Below are positions 12,075-22,882 of a stretch of 64,000 nt of DNA, in pieces; position 1 is the stretch's first letter, and the number at the start of each line of letters is the position of its first letter. Under the pieces are notes generated by a model, which saw only the letters and a program-made list of their open reading frames with translations, ran no database searches and was not told the origin of the DNA. A program made the position numbers and the translations under genes. Where the stretch lies: NCBI GenBank assembly GCA_029717555.1, contig JAMDHS010000004.1:1-64000 (forward strand), read 5' to 3'. Origin of the DNA: Peribolospora baueri (lineage: Eukaryota; Basidiomycota; Peribolosporomycetes; Peribolosporales; Peribolosporaceae).

Positions 12075-13461
12075 ATGGCTGACACGTCCGCCCCAGCCTC
12101 GGCCAACTCGAGGCCTGTGCAGGTCAAGCTCGTGCTATTAGGTCTGTCCCATTCAGACTTTCCTCGGTCTTGAATTGGCCTCCCTTCTGCCGCTCCGCAC
12201 CTTCAGCGCAGCCTTCGACGTCCTTCGCCGCGCTGAAGCGGGGCAGAGGGCCGCTCGTTTGTCGCGTTTGTAGTTTGGTGCCCGTTCGATGCTGACATGT
12301 TCAAATTCCCCCAACCATCGAATGCCTTTCGATTACGTTTCTCTCGTCCATTAGGCGAGGCTGCCGTCGGAAAGTCCTCCGTCGTCCTCCGCTTCGTCAG
12401 CGATGATTTTCAAGAGAACAAGGAGCCCACGATCGGTGAGCTTCTCTTCCCATCCAGCTAGTTCAACGGTCATCCCTGACAGCCGTCTTATCTCGTGTGT
12501 CTCTTTTTTGGACCACCATTGCAGGCGCCGCCTTCTTGACTCAAAAATGCCGCCTCGAGGACAAGGTGATCAAGTTTGAGATCTGGGACACGGCCGGCCA
12601 AGAGCGATTTCACTCGCTCGCCCCCATGTACTACCGCAACGCCCAGGCGAGCGCCGTCATCTACGATGTTACCCGGGGGGTAAGTGCGATTGCAAGTCCG
12701 AGACAGTCTATTGCGAGCCCAGGGGCACTTCGAACGAAATTCTGATTCCCATCGTGTTTCGACTCGTGTCCCTTCCTCTAGAGTTCCTTTGAGAAGGCCA
12801 AGTCTTGGGTCAAAGAGCTCCAACGCCAAGCCAACCCGAACATCGTCATTGCCCTTGTGGGAAACAAGATCGACCTCCTCGGCTCTCCCGGCTCTTCCGA
12901 CTCCGGCAACGGGGCGGGCGCCGCCGAGCAGAGCGCGGAAGAGGACTCCGAGGCGGATGACGCGACTGCCACCCCCCCGGAGGGAGCTGCCGCCGCCGAG
13001 GGCTCCGCCGCCTCGAACAAGGACGACAGTGACAACGCTCCCGGCGCATCTGGGCTGAGGCAGGTGCCAAAGGATGAGGCACAGGCGTACGCTGAGGAGG
13101 CCGGTCTGCTCTTCTTCGAGGCGAGCGCTAAGACCGGCGAGGGCGTCCAGGAGGTGTTCACCGAGATTGGTGAGTTCGAATATTTTCCCCGTCTCGAGCC
13201 AGGGGAGCTTCGCAAGGGTTGGTATGCCGTTCCTCTCAAAGTGGAGATTGACTCGGCGCTCGACCCGCTTTCCCCACCTCGATAGCCAAGAAGATTCCCT
13301 TGGACAGCATTCTGTCTGGCGGCCGCGGTGGCACGACCGGTCGGGGCGCTGCTCGTGCTGGCGCCGGCGCGGGCTCTGGGGCGGCGGGAGGACAGGGTGG
13401 AGAAAGGGTGGATTTGGCCGCTGGTGACCAGGGTGCGAAGAAAGACGGGTGTCAGTGCTGA
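12075..13461 (+). CDS. Rab5-family small GTPase with an acidic insert
   Basis: Five exons, 12075-12141, 12355-12435, 12525-12679, 12782-13169 and 13286-13461, join in phase to give 288 residues. The P-loop is GEAAVGKSS (split by intron 1), followed by [18 protein letters not shown], which is typical of Rab5/Vps21, then WDTAGQE, NKID and EASAK. The C-terminus GCQC is a double geranylgeranylation signal. Rab5 proteins control early endosome fusion and vacuolar sorting. Unlike the usual roughly 200-residue members, this one has about 58 extra residues, rich in Ala, Ser, Glu and Asp, directly after NKIDLL (12881-13054), and a Gly/Ala-rich hypervariable tail. The insert lies in the same exon as the flanking conserved sequence and has no good splice sites, so it appears to be translated. 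Confidence 0.92.
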
Positions 13462-14656
13462 GCCTGTCTTAACAATATTGCTCGTCACCAGCGTCTTTGG
13501 CGACCCGGCTTCGTCGGTCGGGTCGGGACCAAGTCGATCTCGCTCTTGCGCCTTCGTCTCTGCGCCCCGTCGACGTCTCTTCTGATGACCCTCGACCCTC
13601 CCTCCATTTCTTCCATCCCATCGACGGTCCTCTTGTTCGCCCTTCCCCATCGGCCACTGTTATGTCGTGACCTCCCAGCCCCGCCGGCCCCGTTTGTGCT
13701 ACATTGCCTCCCCCACCCTGTCTCGTATGCCGTATCTCTGTCCCCGTCCGTCGTCCTGTTTTTTACGACCTCTTTCATGACTATACTTGTTTTTTCTTCG
13801 GCCGACATGGTGGGTGGCGTTAGTTTCGCCGACCTGGTTGATTGTGCCAATGCGTTGGAAGCGCCCAAGCTAGTGTGTCCTGGACGGCAAGCCCCTCCAC
13901 GCTGCCTCAGTCGACTCGATCGCTCTACGAGGTCGGTCGGTCGATGACGGGCCAGTGTGGTTGGTACCTGCAGGTGGAGGTGTGAGGACGCTCGAAGCTC
14001 CCCTCGCTCCCCTCGAGTCTTACCGGCTCCGGAGCTCCTCCTGAGATGGACGGAGGTGGACGCTCGATTAGACGAGATGGTATCGCGAGCTCGAACCTCC
14101 TCTCCTCTCCTCTCCTCTCTTCTCTCTTTCTCTGCCTTGCTCGTCCGAGTGGCCTCGGAAGGGGACGCGTCAGTCTTCCTTTCCTTCCGCCGTGGCGGTG
14201 GTGCCGACATCGAACCACGTGCGAGGCGCAAGCGACGTGCGAACATAGACCACCATCGTCAGCCGGAGGACCTTTTTATTTTTATTTTTTTTATTTTTTT
14301 TTCCCTCAAGGACGTGACATCAAGGAGAGCAACGACCAAGGAGAGAGACGAGGACGGAGAAGACGGACAGGCGGTCGGGCTGCAACCTCTTTCTCGACGT
14401 ACGTTTCCAGGCACACCACCTCGCCGCCGAGCCCGCACACAGCCCACTTCGTCCTCCGAGCGCTCATTTGTCCTTCCATCCGTTCGTCCTCCCTCGGCCA
14501 TCTGTACCCAGTCAGCACGTCTTCCGCCTCCTACGATCCACCAACGACCTACCACTACCTTCCCGGCCACCTTTCCTCACGCAGTTCGCATCCCCGCGTC
14601 CGTCGACCTGGCCCAGCACCACGAGCTCCGACAGTGGCCGGAGTCGGTCACCTGCG
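13462..14656. other. Intergenic: Rab5 3' side and zinc-cluster factor promoter
   Basis: No recognisable coding region. It contains a T-rich block with interspersed A at about 14269-14303 and pyrimidine-rich runs that fit a fungal promoter and 5' UTR. An in-frame Met at 14468 upstream of the chosen start of the next gene lies in sequence of UTR-like composition. Confidence 0.5.
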
Positions 14657-17600
14657 ATGCTGTCCGGGGATGACGTCCTTTTCTCAGGTTTGCTCACCGA
14701 CCTAAACGGCGGCGACGGTGAAGGACAAGGCGGAGGGGGATGGGGTGAAGCGGGCGGAGATCATGGCCCGTCGGCGATCGCGTCGCTTTCCGGTTTTGAA
14801 GGCGTCGTTGATGACGGCTTCCTCTCTCTCAACCTGTTGGACTCGGAGCAACCCATCTTCGATATCTTGCCCGGCGAGGCCGTGGAAGAGGAGGAAGGAG
14901 AAGAGATGGACGACGCCGACGACGCCGACGGTCCAGCGGCTATGGCCGCCCCCGCCCAAGGCGGACGCCCAACCGCGATCGTTGCCGTGGCCGAGATGCC
15001 ATTTGGCCAGGGGTCCGGCAGTGCCAACGAGACCTTTTCGTCGTCATCAACAACGTTGACCTTTGGAGGAAGCGGGACCGTCGCGGCGAAAGAACCGCAA
15101 CGCAGGAGGCCGAAAAGGAGGCAGGGTGTCGTGAGTGGGAGCGTCGCCACGTCTCGCTTCTTCTACGACTGCATCCCGCCTTACATGCCATTATCGTCTG
15201 CATCCGTCCGTCACAGGCCTGCGATACTTGTCGGCTGAGGCGCGTCCGGTGCGACCTCACTGAGCGGGAGCCTGGGCTTGGTTGCTCGAGATGCAAGGAC
15301 AAGAACATACGATGTGAGCGAGCGGGCTGCGCGAAGACCTTTGGATCAAAGGCGGAACTTCCGCAGTGGAAGCCGCCGTCGCCTCTTCATTGACCAGTCT
15401 TCGCTCATTTCCTTGTTACCGACGCTCGAAGGTACGGACGAGTACATTCAAATGAAGAAGAAGCCCAAGCGGACGGGCAGGCGGATCGAAGAGGCCAAGG
15501 TCCTCCACGGATCCGGAACGTCTCCTGACGACCTTTGCCTCTTCCGAGCAGAATCCTATCTCTCGCCTGTGGACCCGGTCACGGCCTCGCTCATCAACAC
15601 GACCTTGACTTCGGCCCTCTCTTTGCACCTCATCACTGTCTTCTTTGAGACGGCTCATCACACTCTGCAAGTCCTCCCTGAGCGACAGTTCTTGGAGAGG
15701 TATGCTGGAGTGGGATTCGATGCGAAGAGGCTAGGCAAGCAAGGAGAGGTGCTATGTGCCGTCCTAGAGGCATGGGGAGCCAGGATCAGCGGCTGGTCGG
15801 GCTGCTTTGACTTTGCCTCCCGTGTCGCCTCCTCGTCCACTTCCACCGCCTCTTCCTCCTCCACAGCTTCTGCGAGCGATCCATCTGGCTCGTTTGACTC
15901 TCCCACGAACCTCGCGAACGGCCCCGGTCCGAGCCAGCCGAAAAGGTTGGTCCTCGACCTCGACGTTCATCAGCGGATCGTCGACCCGGGTCGGACGGCA
16001 GATATGTCAAAGTGGGGAGAGGCAAGGGAGGCTTTCGCTGGGTACATGCTCAAGAGAGCCGAGAGGTTGGTCGACGAGACGGCAGTCATGCGGTGAGCTT
16101 CGCCGGTCGGCCGGTCTGGTACCAGGGGGCTTGACGCCGGGTCGATTCTTTCCCTGATGTCTCTTGTCTCTTCGCGTCTGCCTCCACGGGGTTGCAGCAC
16201 GTCATCGCCAGATGGAACCAAAGCGCTTCTAATGCTTGCTCCTTTGTCGCACTGTAAGCCCTAGATCATGCTTCCACTTCGGTACCCCTCTCCTCTCCCC
16301 CGTTCGCTCATTTCAACCACTCCATGCACGTGTATCGCCGGCCAGACACCGATCGCCTGCACCACTCCAGCCGAATCTACTTTGTCACCGCTTTCGAGCA
16401 GCTGCAGATTCAGCAACTGACCAATCGTCTCAGTCTCACTTCAATAGGCCAACAGACCGCCGAGGCGGCTCTGGAGAACGCGCAGCAAAACAGAGTCTTC
16501 TGGTACGCATGGATCTCCGATGCATTGAGTGCCGCGGCTGGGAGGAGACTGCCGAGATTGTGAGTGTCGCGGCCGCTGGCGAGGTCGTCGTTTCGCCCCC
16601 CTTTCATAGCCAGCGCGCGCATCGTGGACAACGATGACTTATAGCTTGCTTTCCGCAGCTTGGAAGACGACATCGTCCACGTAGATGAATTCTTCCCGCT
16701 GGATCGACAGCACTCCAGTTTCCCCACATGGGCGGTCAAGGAGGATGACATCTTCTACAGGCCCGAGCTACCGGAATACGGCAAGCCCAAGTTCCCTTTC
16801 ACTGCCAAGTGGCGAGGACCCGGGTTCAGAGCGCTGCGCTACCTGTCCAAAAACATCTGCGGCGCGCTCTCCCCGGACGGCGCCCTCGCCTACTTCATCC
16901 TCACTCCCATCCAAGTCGGCAGTCTCGCCCGCTTCGTCGCGAGACATATCAGCTCCGGTGTGCCCTCGGCGGGTCTGCCGGGTTCGGGCACCGTGGCTGG
17001 CAAGAACAGAAACTTGAAAGACTTTTCCGAGGCGAGCATAGAGGTGTGGCAGCGGGCCGAGGAGATCTGGAGCGCCTTTGACGTCGCGTTGGATCGGGCT
17101 TCGAGCGTGTTGTACAAATGGAAGCTGCTGCGCCCGCTCGCTTGGAGCTGTGAGTCGTCGTCGCTTTGCCTCCCCCCTCCTTCCCTTCCTCCGGCCAGAG
17201 GAGATGGCCTGGCGCGATGCTGAAGTAGACCCTGCTACATTGTTGTCGCTCTCACCTGTCGTCTCCCTCTGGTGAGCAGTCAACGTCAAGATCGCTCTCA
17301 TGGATATTCACTTCTATATCCACTGGGTTCTGTTCGACGCGTGAGTGGCTCGTCAACTCCATTCTACCACTGAACCTGCCGAACGGCGGCGCTCACTACG
17401 AACCGGATTGCCGTCGGGTCTCGATCTGCGCCTCTCGCCTTTCTTTTCTTTGATCAGATGCGAGTCCACTCGGGTTCGCGAGGAAGAGGTTGCGGCGGGC
17501 GAAAGCGCCTTCATGGAGCTAAGCTCCGGGTCAGGTAAGGATTTTCGGGATGATCCTGAGTTTGACGCGGCCTTTCGCCGCCGTAGCCGCATGCTGATGT

Positions 17601-19254
17601 ACACCCTCTCCCGTCTTGCCGCGCGGGGGCCGGTCTGGCTGCGATAGACCAAAGCTCTCCAGAGTCTAGGGAGACCTGCTCGAATCACGATGGCGGATTA
17701 CGAGACTCTCCAATGGCGAGACTGTACGACGAGAGCTGCCGACGCACGCTCTTGTTTTGCAGGAAGGTGGCGGGCATAATGGAGGAGGTGATTTCTGCGG
17801 TGAGCTTCTGCCATCCCTTCCAGTCCGCCTCGTCTCATGGGTCGGGTTTGCTGACGCCCGTGTCGATCCTGCCCGGCTGCGCTGGATATTAGGACCTTTT
17901 GAAAGAAGGTTGGGGTATGCACCTGGCTATCGCTGCCAACTACCTCTCCCTCACGCCCACCAGAGATTCCGTCCCCGCCGCCCACCTCTCCTCTTATCTT
18001 GAAGCTCCGCCATCTCATCGTTGGCTGTGTCGCGGTGGTGAGGGGACGGAGGACTGGACGTGGGAGAAGAAATGCGAGACAGTCGACCTGTGTCTGCGAG
18101 GGTTGGGTCAGCTGGGATGGACGTGGGGAGCGGTGAAGGAGAACATCGAGGTCGTCGAGAAACAGCTCAGGGAGACTGCACCGAAGGGGCGGGAGTGCAA
18201 GCGGACGTGGGACGTCAACGTGCCGTCCACGACGACGTCGGCGACTCCACAAGACGTGCTGGTCGGTCATCCCCTCGCACCCGGAGGTAACCTGTACGGC
18301 GAGTTCGCGCAACAACACGTCTCGGCCCCGGCTTTCGGAGATTCGGCGGCCGCGTCGGCAGTGGCGACGTCTCAGCCAATCCAAGCCGCGACGGATCACT
18401 TCGTCTCCGGGACGCCCTTCGGTTCTAGCCAGCCCTTCACTTCTATCCAGCTACAACCGCCGCGCACGTCCGCGCTGGCAGTCGACAGCCAGCCTGGCCT
18501 GGCGCAGCCTCCCACTTCGACATCATCGGGCGCCGGGATCGGGAACGGCTTGGGACCGCCGGACGAATCAGCGTCGACGCTGGAGGAACTCTTCTCGCTC
18601 AGCAAGGGCATCTCATTTGGCCCCGGAGCGAGCGCCGCCCCATTCACCTTTGACACGCACCCTCGTCCGCCGTCTGAGAACCCTGTCTCACTAGGCGGCG
18701 TGCCTCAGTCGAACGTCCAGCAACAACACTCCCAGCCCTTGCACGCTACCTTCGCTTTGGGCGCCTTCGACGCCGTTTCCCTGATGGGCGACGCCGGGCC
18801 GAACATGGTTCCGCCATCTCAATCCTCCTCACAGGGTATGACGCTTGCCGCTACCTTCCAGTCGCAAACCATCGCCGGCCCCGGCTTCGGCCCCGGCGAC
18901 GTGACCGGCGACGTGACTGACCTATTCCTCGCTATGACCGGGTCGATGTACCCTCCTGAGACGGTTCCCATGGCGAGAAATCCCGGCAGCGCACCGCAAC
19001 AGTGGCACGGCGCTGGTCCTGGCGCTCTATCGGACTCGTTCCTCAGCCGGGGCGACATGGCCACGGCCGGCACGGCGGGCTTTGACAATATGGCAGAGCC
19101 GAACGCGATGTTCTCGGCCGGCTCGGCGGGCGCTCCGCTGTCGTCGTCAACCTCGTCCTCATCGATACCCTCCTCTACCGCAACGCCTTCGCATAACCCT
19201 TTTCCCGGCCTGCTGAGTCATGACATTGTGAAACTGCTGTATGACTCTTTCTGA
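14657..19254 (+). CDS. Zn2Cys6 fungal-specific transcription factor
   Basis: Ten exons fit in phase for about 1197 residues: 14657-15130, 15217-15313, 15432-16092, 16198-16253, 16346-16559, 16659-17149, 17280-17340, 17458-17598, 17763-17799 and 17893-19254. An acidic N-terminus leads into the zinc cluster in exon 2, with CDTCRLRRVRC, then CSRC and a final Cys completed across the splice. The linker is Lys/Arg-rich. The middle homology region of fungal regulators follows, including NRVFWYAWISDALSAAAGR and LEDDIVHVDEF. The long C-terminal exon is Ser, Gly and Pro-rich, like an activation region. Such factors act in the nucleus on metabolic genes; the target is unknown. Exon 8 is the weak spot: its donor is GTACAC and reading on without splicing meets a stop at 17645. 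An in-frame Met at 14468 would add 63 residues. Confidence 0.82.
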
Positions 19255-20337
19255 ACGCTCGGTTCGGGATTCTCCCAACCCCCACTTTTTATTACGATGC
19301 ATGGCTCAATCACTCCGTTCCCGTCACCGGTCCTTTTGTACTTGCTTGTAGGTTCGTGTATGGCGAGGCACGTCCCATCCTTTAATTGCCATCGCAAAAT
19401 CTCGCCACCGCTGTCGGATGGAGCAGGTGTGCGTAGTAGCGTATGTACGAATACGGGATCGTATTGTATTTGTGTTTTTTTTTCCTTCCCCCTCGATTCG
19501 CCCAGCGTCACCGTCCATCGCCCGTTTCGTCTCTCCTTTTCGTATTCGTAGATACCAGCCTCGCGCTCGGGCTCGAGGCTTTAATCAGCTATACCATGTG
19601 CGTGTCGATTCTTGCGTCTTTCCGCATGAGCCGAACTACGCGAGGTGAACAGAAAGCCATCGCAGTCCGCCCTTTTTTTTCCATTTCAACACTCAATTGG
19701 GCCGCTCGAGAGGCCTCTCGGCTTCTGCGGACGAGAGCGAGATGGAAGAAGGGCACGGCATATTGAATCGCGTTGGTACAAGTTGGGCATCCAAGGCGAG
19801 GCGAGCGAAACGAGCGCGCGGACGGTTGAAGCGGAGCGGAGGAGGCGGGCAGGAAGGATGAGGAGAGAAGAGATGGCAAGAAAGCCGAGCGCCAAGAGCG
19901 GGGCATCGTGACAAGGAGAACTCCCAAGACTAAGGATCAAGGAGACGACAGAACAGACCGGACGGTGACGAGGGAGACCGGGGAAGAGCAAGCACGGGTG
20001 AACGTCGTGTCCCAGGGAAATGGAGGGCCGCGAGAGAACGGCGAGTGACCGCGAAACCAGGAAATAAGCAAGCACACGCGAAAGGAGGAAATAATAAAGA
20101 AGAGCAGTCAAAGACGGCTCCGTGCACGACCCGTGTTCCACATACTGTTCCTGCTCGGAGCGTCCAAGGAAGGATGGAAAGAGGGGTGCATGTGCTGGTT
20201 TGTCGTCTCATCTCAACCGAGCGAGGCGAGCATGATGGACGGATGGGGATGGCGAGATGGTCTGTGCACGGGAGCAGGCGACGACCACAGTAACGCAGGG
20301 AAGCGAGTCCAATCGAGCCAAGCCGGCCGGGCCAGCG
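19255..20337. other. Intergenic between two convergent genes
   Basis: This holds the 3' side of the zinc-cluster factor (plus) and of the membrane protein (minus). It has AT-richer patches near 19280-19500 and 20080-20100. I see no RNA gene, repeat or convincing coding exon. Confidence 0.5.
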
Positions 20338-21140
20338 CTACGCATCCTCATCGCTACTTAGCGCCTCCACAAACTTGCTCCCCGCCACGCCCTCGCTTCT
20401 CTTTCTCGCCACCGCCGCGCCCGCCGTGGTGGCCGTCTGGGCGGTGGAGGGGACGGAGGGTCGGGAGACGACGTCCCGAGTCGTCGCCGACTCTCCTTCC
20501 GCCGAGGAAGACGAGACGGCCTGGAAGCGTCCATTGTCGTGCATTACCCCCGCGCCGAAGGCGCTCTCCTCATTGTCCACCTCCTTCTCCTCCGGGATGG
20601 GTTGAAAGACCTCCTTCTCCTTGCCCTTGTCGCGCTCTCGCTTCCTCTCCACGGCCACTGCTGCTGCCGCGCGGACCCTGTCAGCTCTCGCAGGCGTAGT
20701 GGCGTCGTCTCCACCCTTCTCCTCCTCTCTCGTCGTAGCAGCATTGGACCTGCCGACGGACAAGGACGCAGAGTGAAGGCTGGCCTTGCTTTTCAGACTG
20801 CCAAAGGCCTCCCCTGCCTTGCTCGACGAGGCCGCCGGTGCTCTTCCAGCTCGTCGACCGCGACACGGACACGCTGCCCTTGCCATCCCACACCTTCTCC
20901 GACCGTCCATTGAGGTTGGTGTTGACGATGGGTCTGCCGGTGAATGGACGGTATCGGAGGAGGGACCATGTGAGGAAGCCTACGAGGAGGAGGAAGGCGA
21001 CAAAGAGGGGGATGATGAGAAGGAGAAGCAAGGGAGAGATGGACCTGGCGCTGGAGGCCAGGTGTGGAGAGGCCGGGGAGGACGCGGCGAGAGCGCCGAC
21101 GTCGATGGTGGTCGAATCAGACAGAAGTAAGGAGGACTGG
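20338..21140 (-). CDS. Single-pass membrane protein with a long charged tail (incomplete model)
   Basis: Reading from about 21140, a Ser/Ala-rich segment precedes a strong transmembrane helix (PLLLLLIIPLFVAFLLLVGF) and then TWSLLRYRPFTGRP. The tail contains AFGSLKSKASLHSASLS, a Lys/Arg/Glu-rich stretch (VERKRERDKGKEKEVFQPIP) and ends VEALSSDEDA. This layout, a short extracellular part, one helix and a long cytoplasmic tail, is common in fungal surface or secretory-route proteins; I do not recognise the family. The helix and the tail lie in different frames, the shift falling around 20820-20900, with no ordinary intron between them. Either the consensus has a one-base error or there is an unusual splice. 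N-terminal exons probably lie upstream within 21150-21650 but I could not fix them. Confidence 0.5.
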
Positions 21141-22882
21141 GAGCTGGCGAGCGTAGACGCGGACTATCGGGCCAGTCATTTAGTGAGCAGAAGGGAGGAG
21201 CAGATCTCGTCAGTAAGTCTTGCGCGAACCCAGCAAGCTGCAGAAGGAGGTATGATGTCGCCATCACTCACGTTGCCCACCTCACTCACTCGACTTTCCG
21301 CGTCGGCTCTTCTGATGACCAGGCCGATGCATGACCTAACATCGAGGGAGAGCATGCAGAGCGAGACGATGCTCGCGGTGGTCACCGCCGACGTTCTTGG
21401 GCCTTTGCGTAGTGGGGGCGACCAGGAGAACTGCAATGAGGCGTCACGAGGCGGTTGAGCGCCGACGTTCCCTCTTAGCCCACTTTCACCGTCTCGAAGC
21501 AGCGAAGTTGGCGTATAAAAGCATGTGTGGACGACTTCGATGTCGAAGTGTGGTTCAGGGAGAAGGGAAGCACCCAAGGTCGGAAGGCGATCTCCTCGTC
21601 GTCGTCGCCTCGTCGCCCCGGGTGGAGTGGAGTGCGTTGCGAAGAAAACCATGCTCCGGTCCTTCCTCCCCTCCGTGAGCTCCCGCGGACAGTGGGTAAC
21701 GATTCGCTGCCTGACGGCGCTTTCTGACGATAAACGAAGGCGGAAGCGGGTATGGAGACGCCCTGCCAGAGCAGCGAGTCAACAGGTCGGTGACGGCTAT
21801 ACGGCTAGATTCGGTGGATATCGGTCGCTCAGCACCAAGGTTTGGGTCCTGCGTGTCCTTGTACTTTTACTCGAGAGCCGTTTTCCTCTCCTAGGCCTGG
21901 GGGGCGGTGGTCGTGGTGGGATGACGGGGAGAATGGAAGAGGTAGAGGAAGCGGACATGTAGTGAACGGCAAGGACGGCCGAATGGCTGTCTCCATAAAG
22001 CAAAGGCTGTCGGAAGAGAAAGGTGAGGGCGGGAAAGGAAGGCAGAGCAGAAGAGCGAACGAAGAGCGCGGAGAGACAAAGAAAGACACGGGACACGGCG
22101 GCTTGGCCCGAGATCGCCGCCAAAGCGGGGCGAGAAGCGTAGGGAGAAGGCGAGGACGAAGGAGAGCGTCGGCGGGGGGCGCCGGAATGAGATGGCGAGA
22201 GGTGGACGGACGGCGAAGGGGTCGGGAGCGGGAGAAGGGGATGGATGGTGATGGTGCGAGGGACGAGGCCAGTATCGGGCACGACGTGATTACGTCATTT
22301 CGCCATCATCGATCTTCCCACTCCGCTTTCCGCGTTCCCGTTGATGGTTGCGGCGAAGGGTACGGCCATGTGAGTATATAAAAACAGATGGATAGATAGA
22401 TGGACGGCGGCGTCGCCGGTGGGCGAGTCCTACTTGCTGCTCATCCCTTCCCGTCCCATCCCAACCCCTGGGCCCCAAGCTAATTAATCCCTCTCGCACG
22501 GACGGCGCCGGACCTAGATTGTTCATTGTTGTCTGGTTGTGAAACCTCCAGGCGGATGACGAGCGTCAGCATTCGAGCGCCGGCAATCCATAAGTACATC
22601 CATGGTGCGGCTGCAACTAAGTACACCGTGTGAGAGGATGATCAGAGGACGGAGAGGGGAGGGGTAGTCGCTGACCATTAGCCGACCTCGGAGCAGTGCA
22701 AGAAGTATTAGAGCTTGAGCACTGACCAAGCACTGTTCACAGCGCGCAGTGAAGAAACCCATCGACAAGGTATCATTCGAATCCAAAGATGACGCACAAA
22801 CAAAACAAAAAGTCCAAAACGGGAAGGAACAACCTTGTCCGCCGCCGTCACACCCCTTCGTTCCCTTTTTCTTTCTTCCTTT
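21141..22882. other. Possible 5' exons of the membrane protein and intergenic DNA
   Basis: Open frames on the minus strand at 21176-21652 may contain an N-terminal exon of the membrane protein, but no signal peptide or domain is clear. A frame at 21797-22282 has Ser/Pro-rich, UTR-like composition and is not called. The rest shows no recognisable feature. Confidence 0.35.

Noticed and set aside
21797-22282. Minus-strand Pro/Ser-rich frame as a gene
   Set aside because: It consists of pyrimidine-rich sequence typical of UTRs, without a domain or conserved ends.
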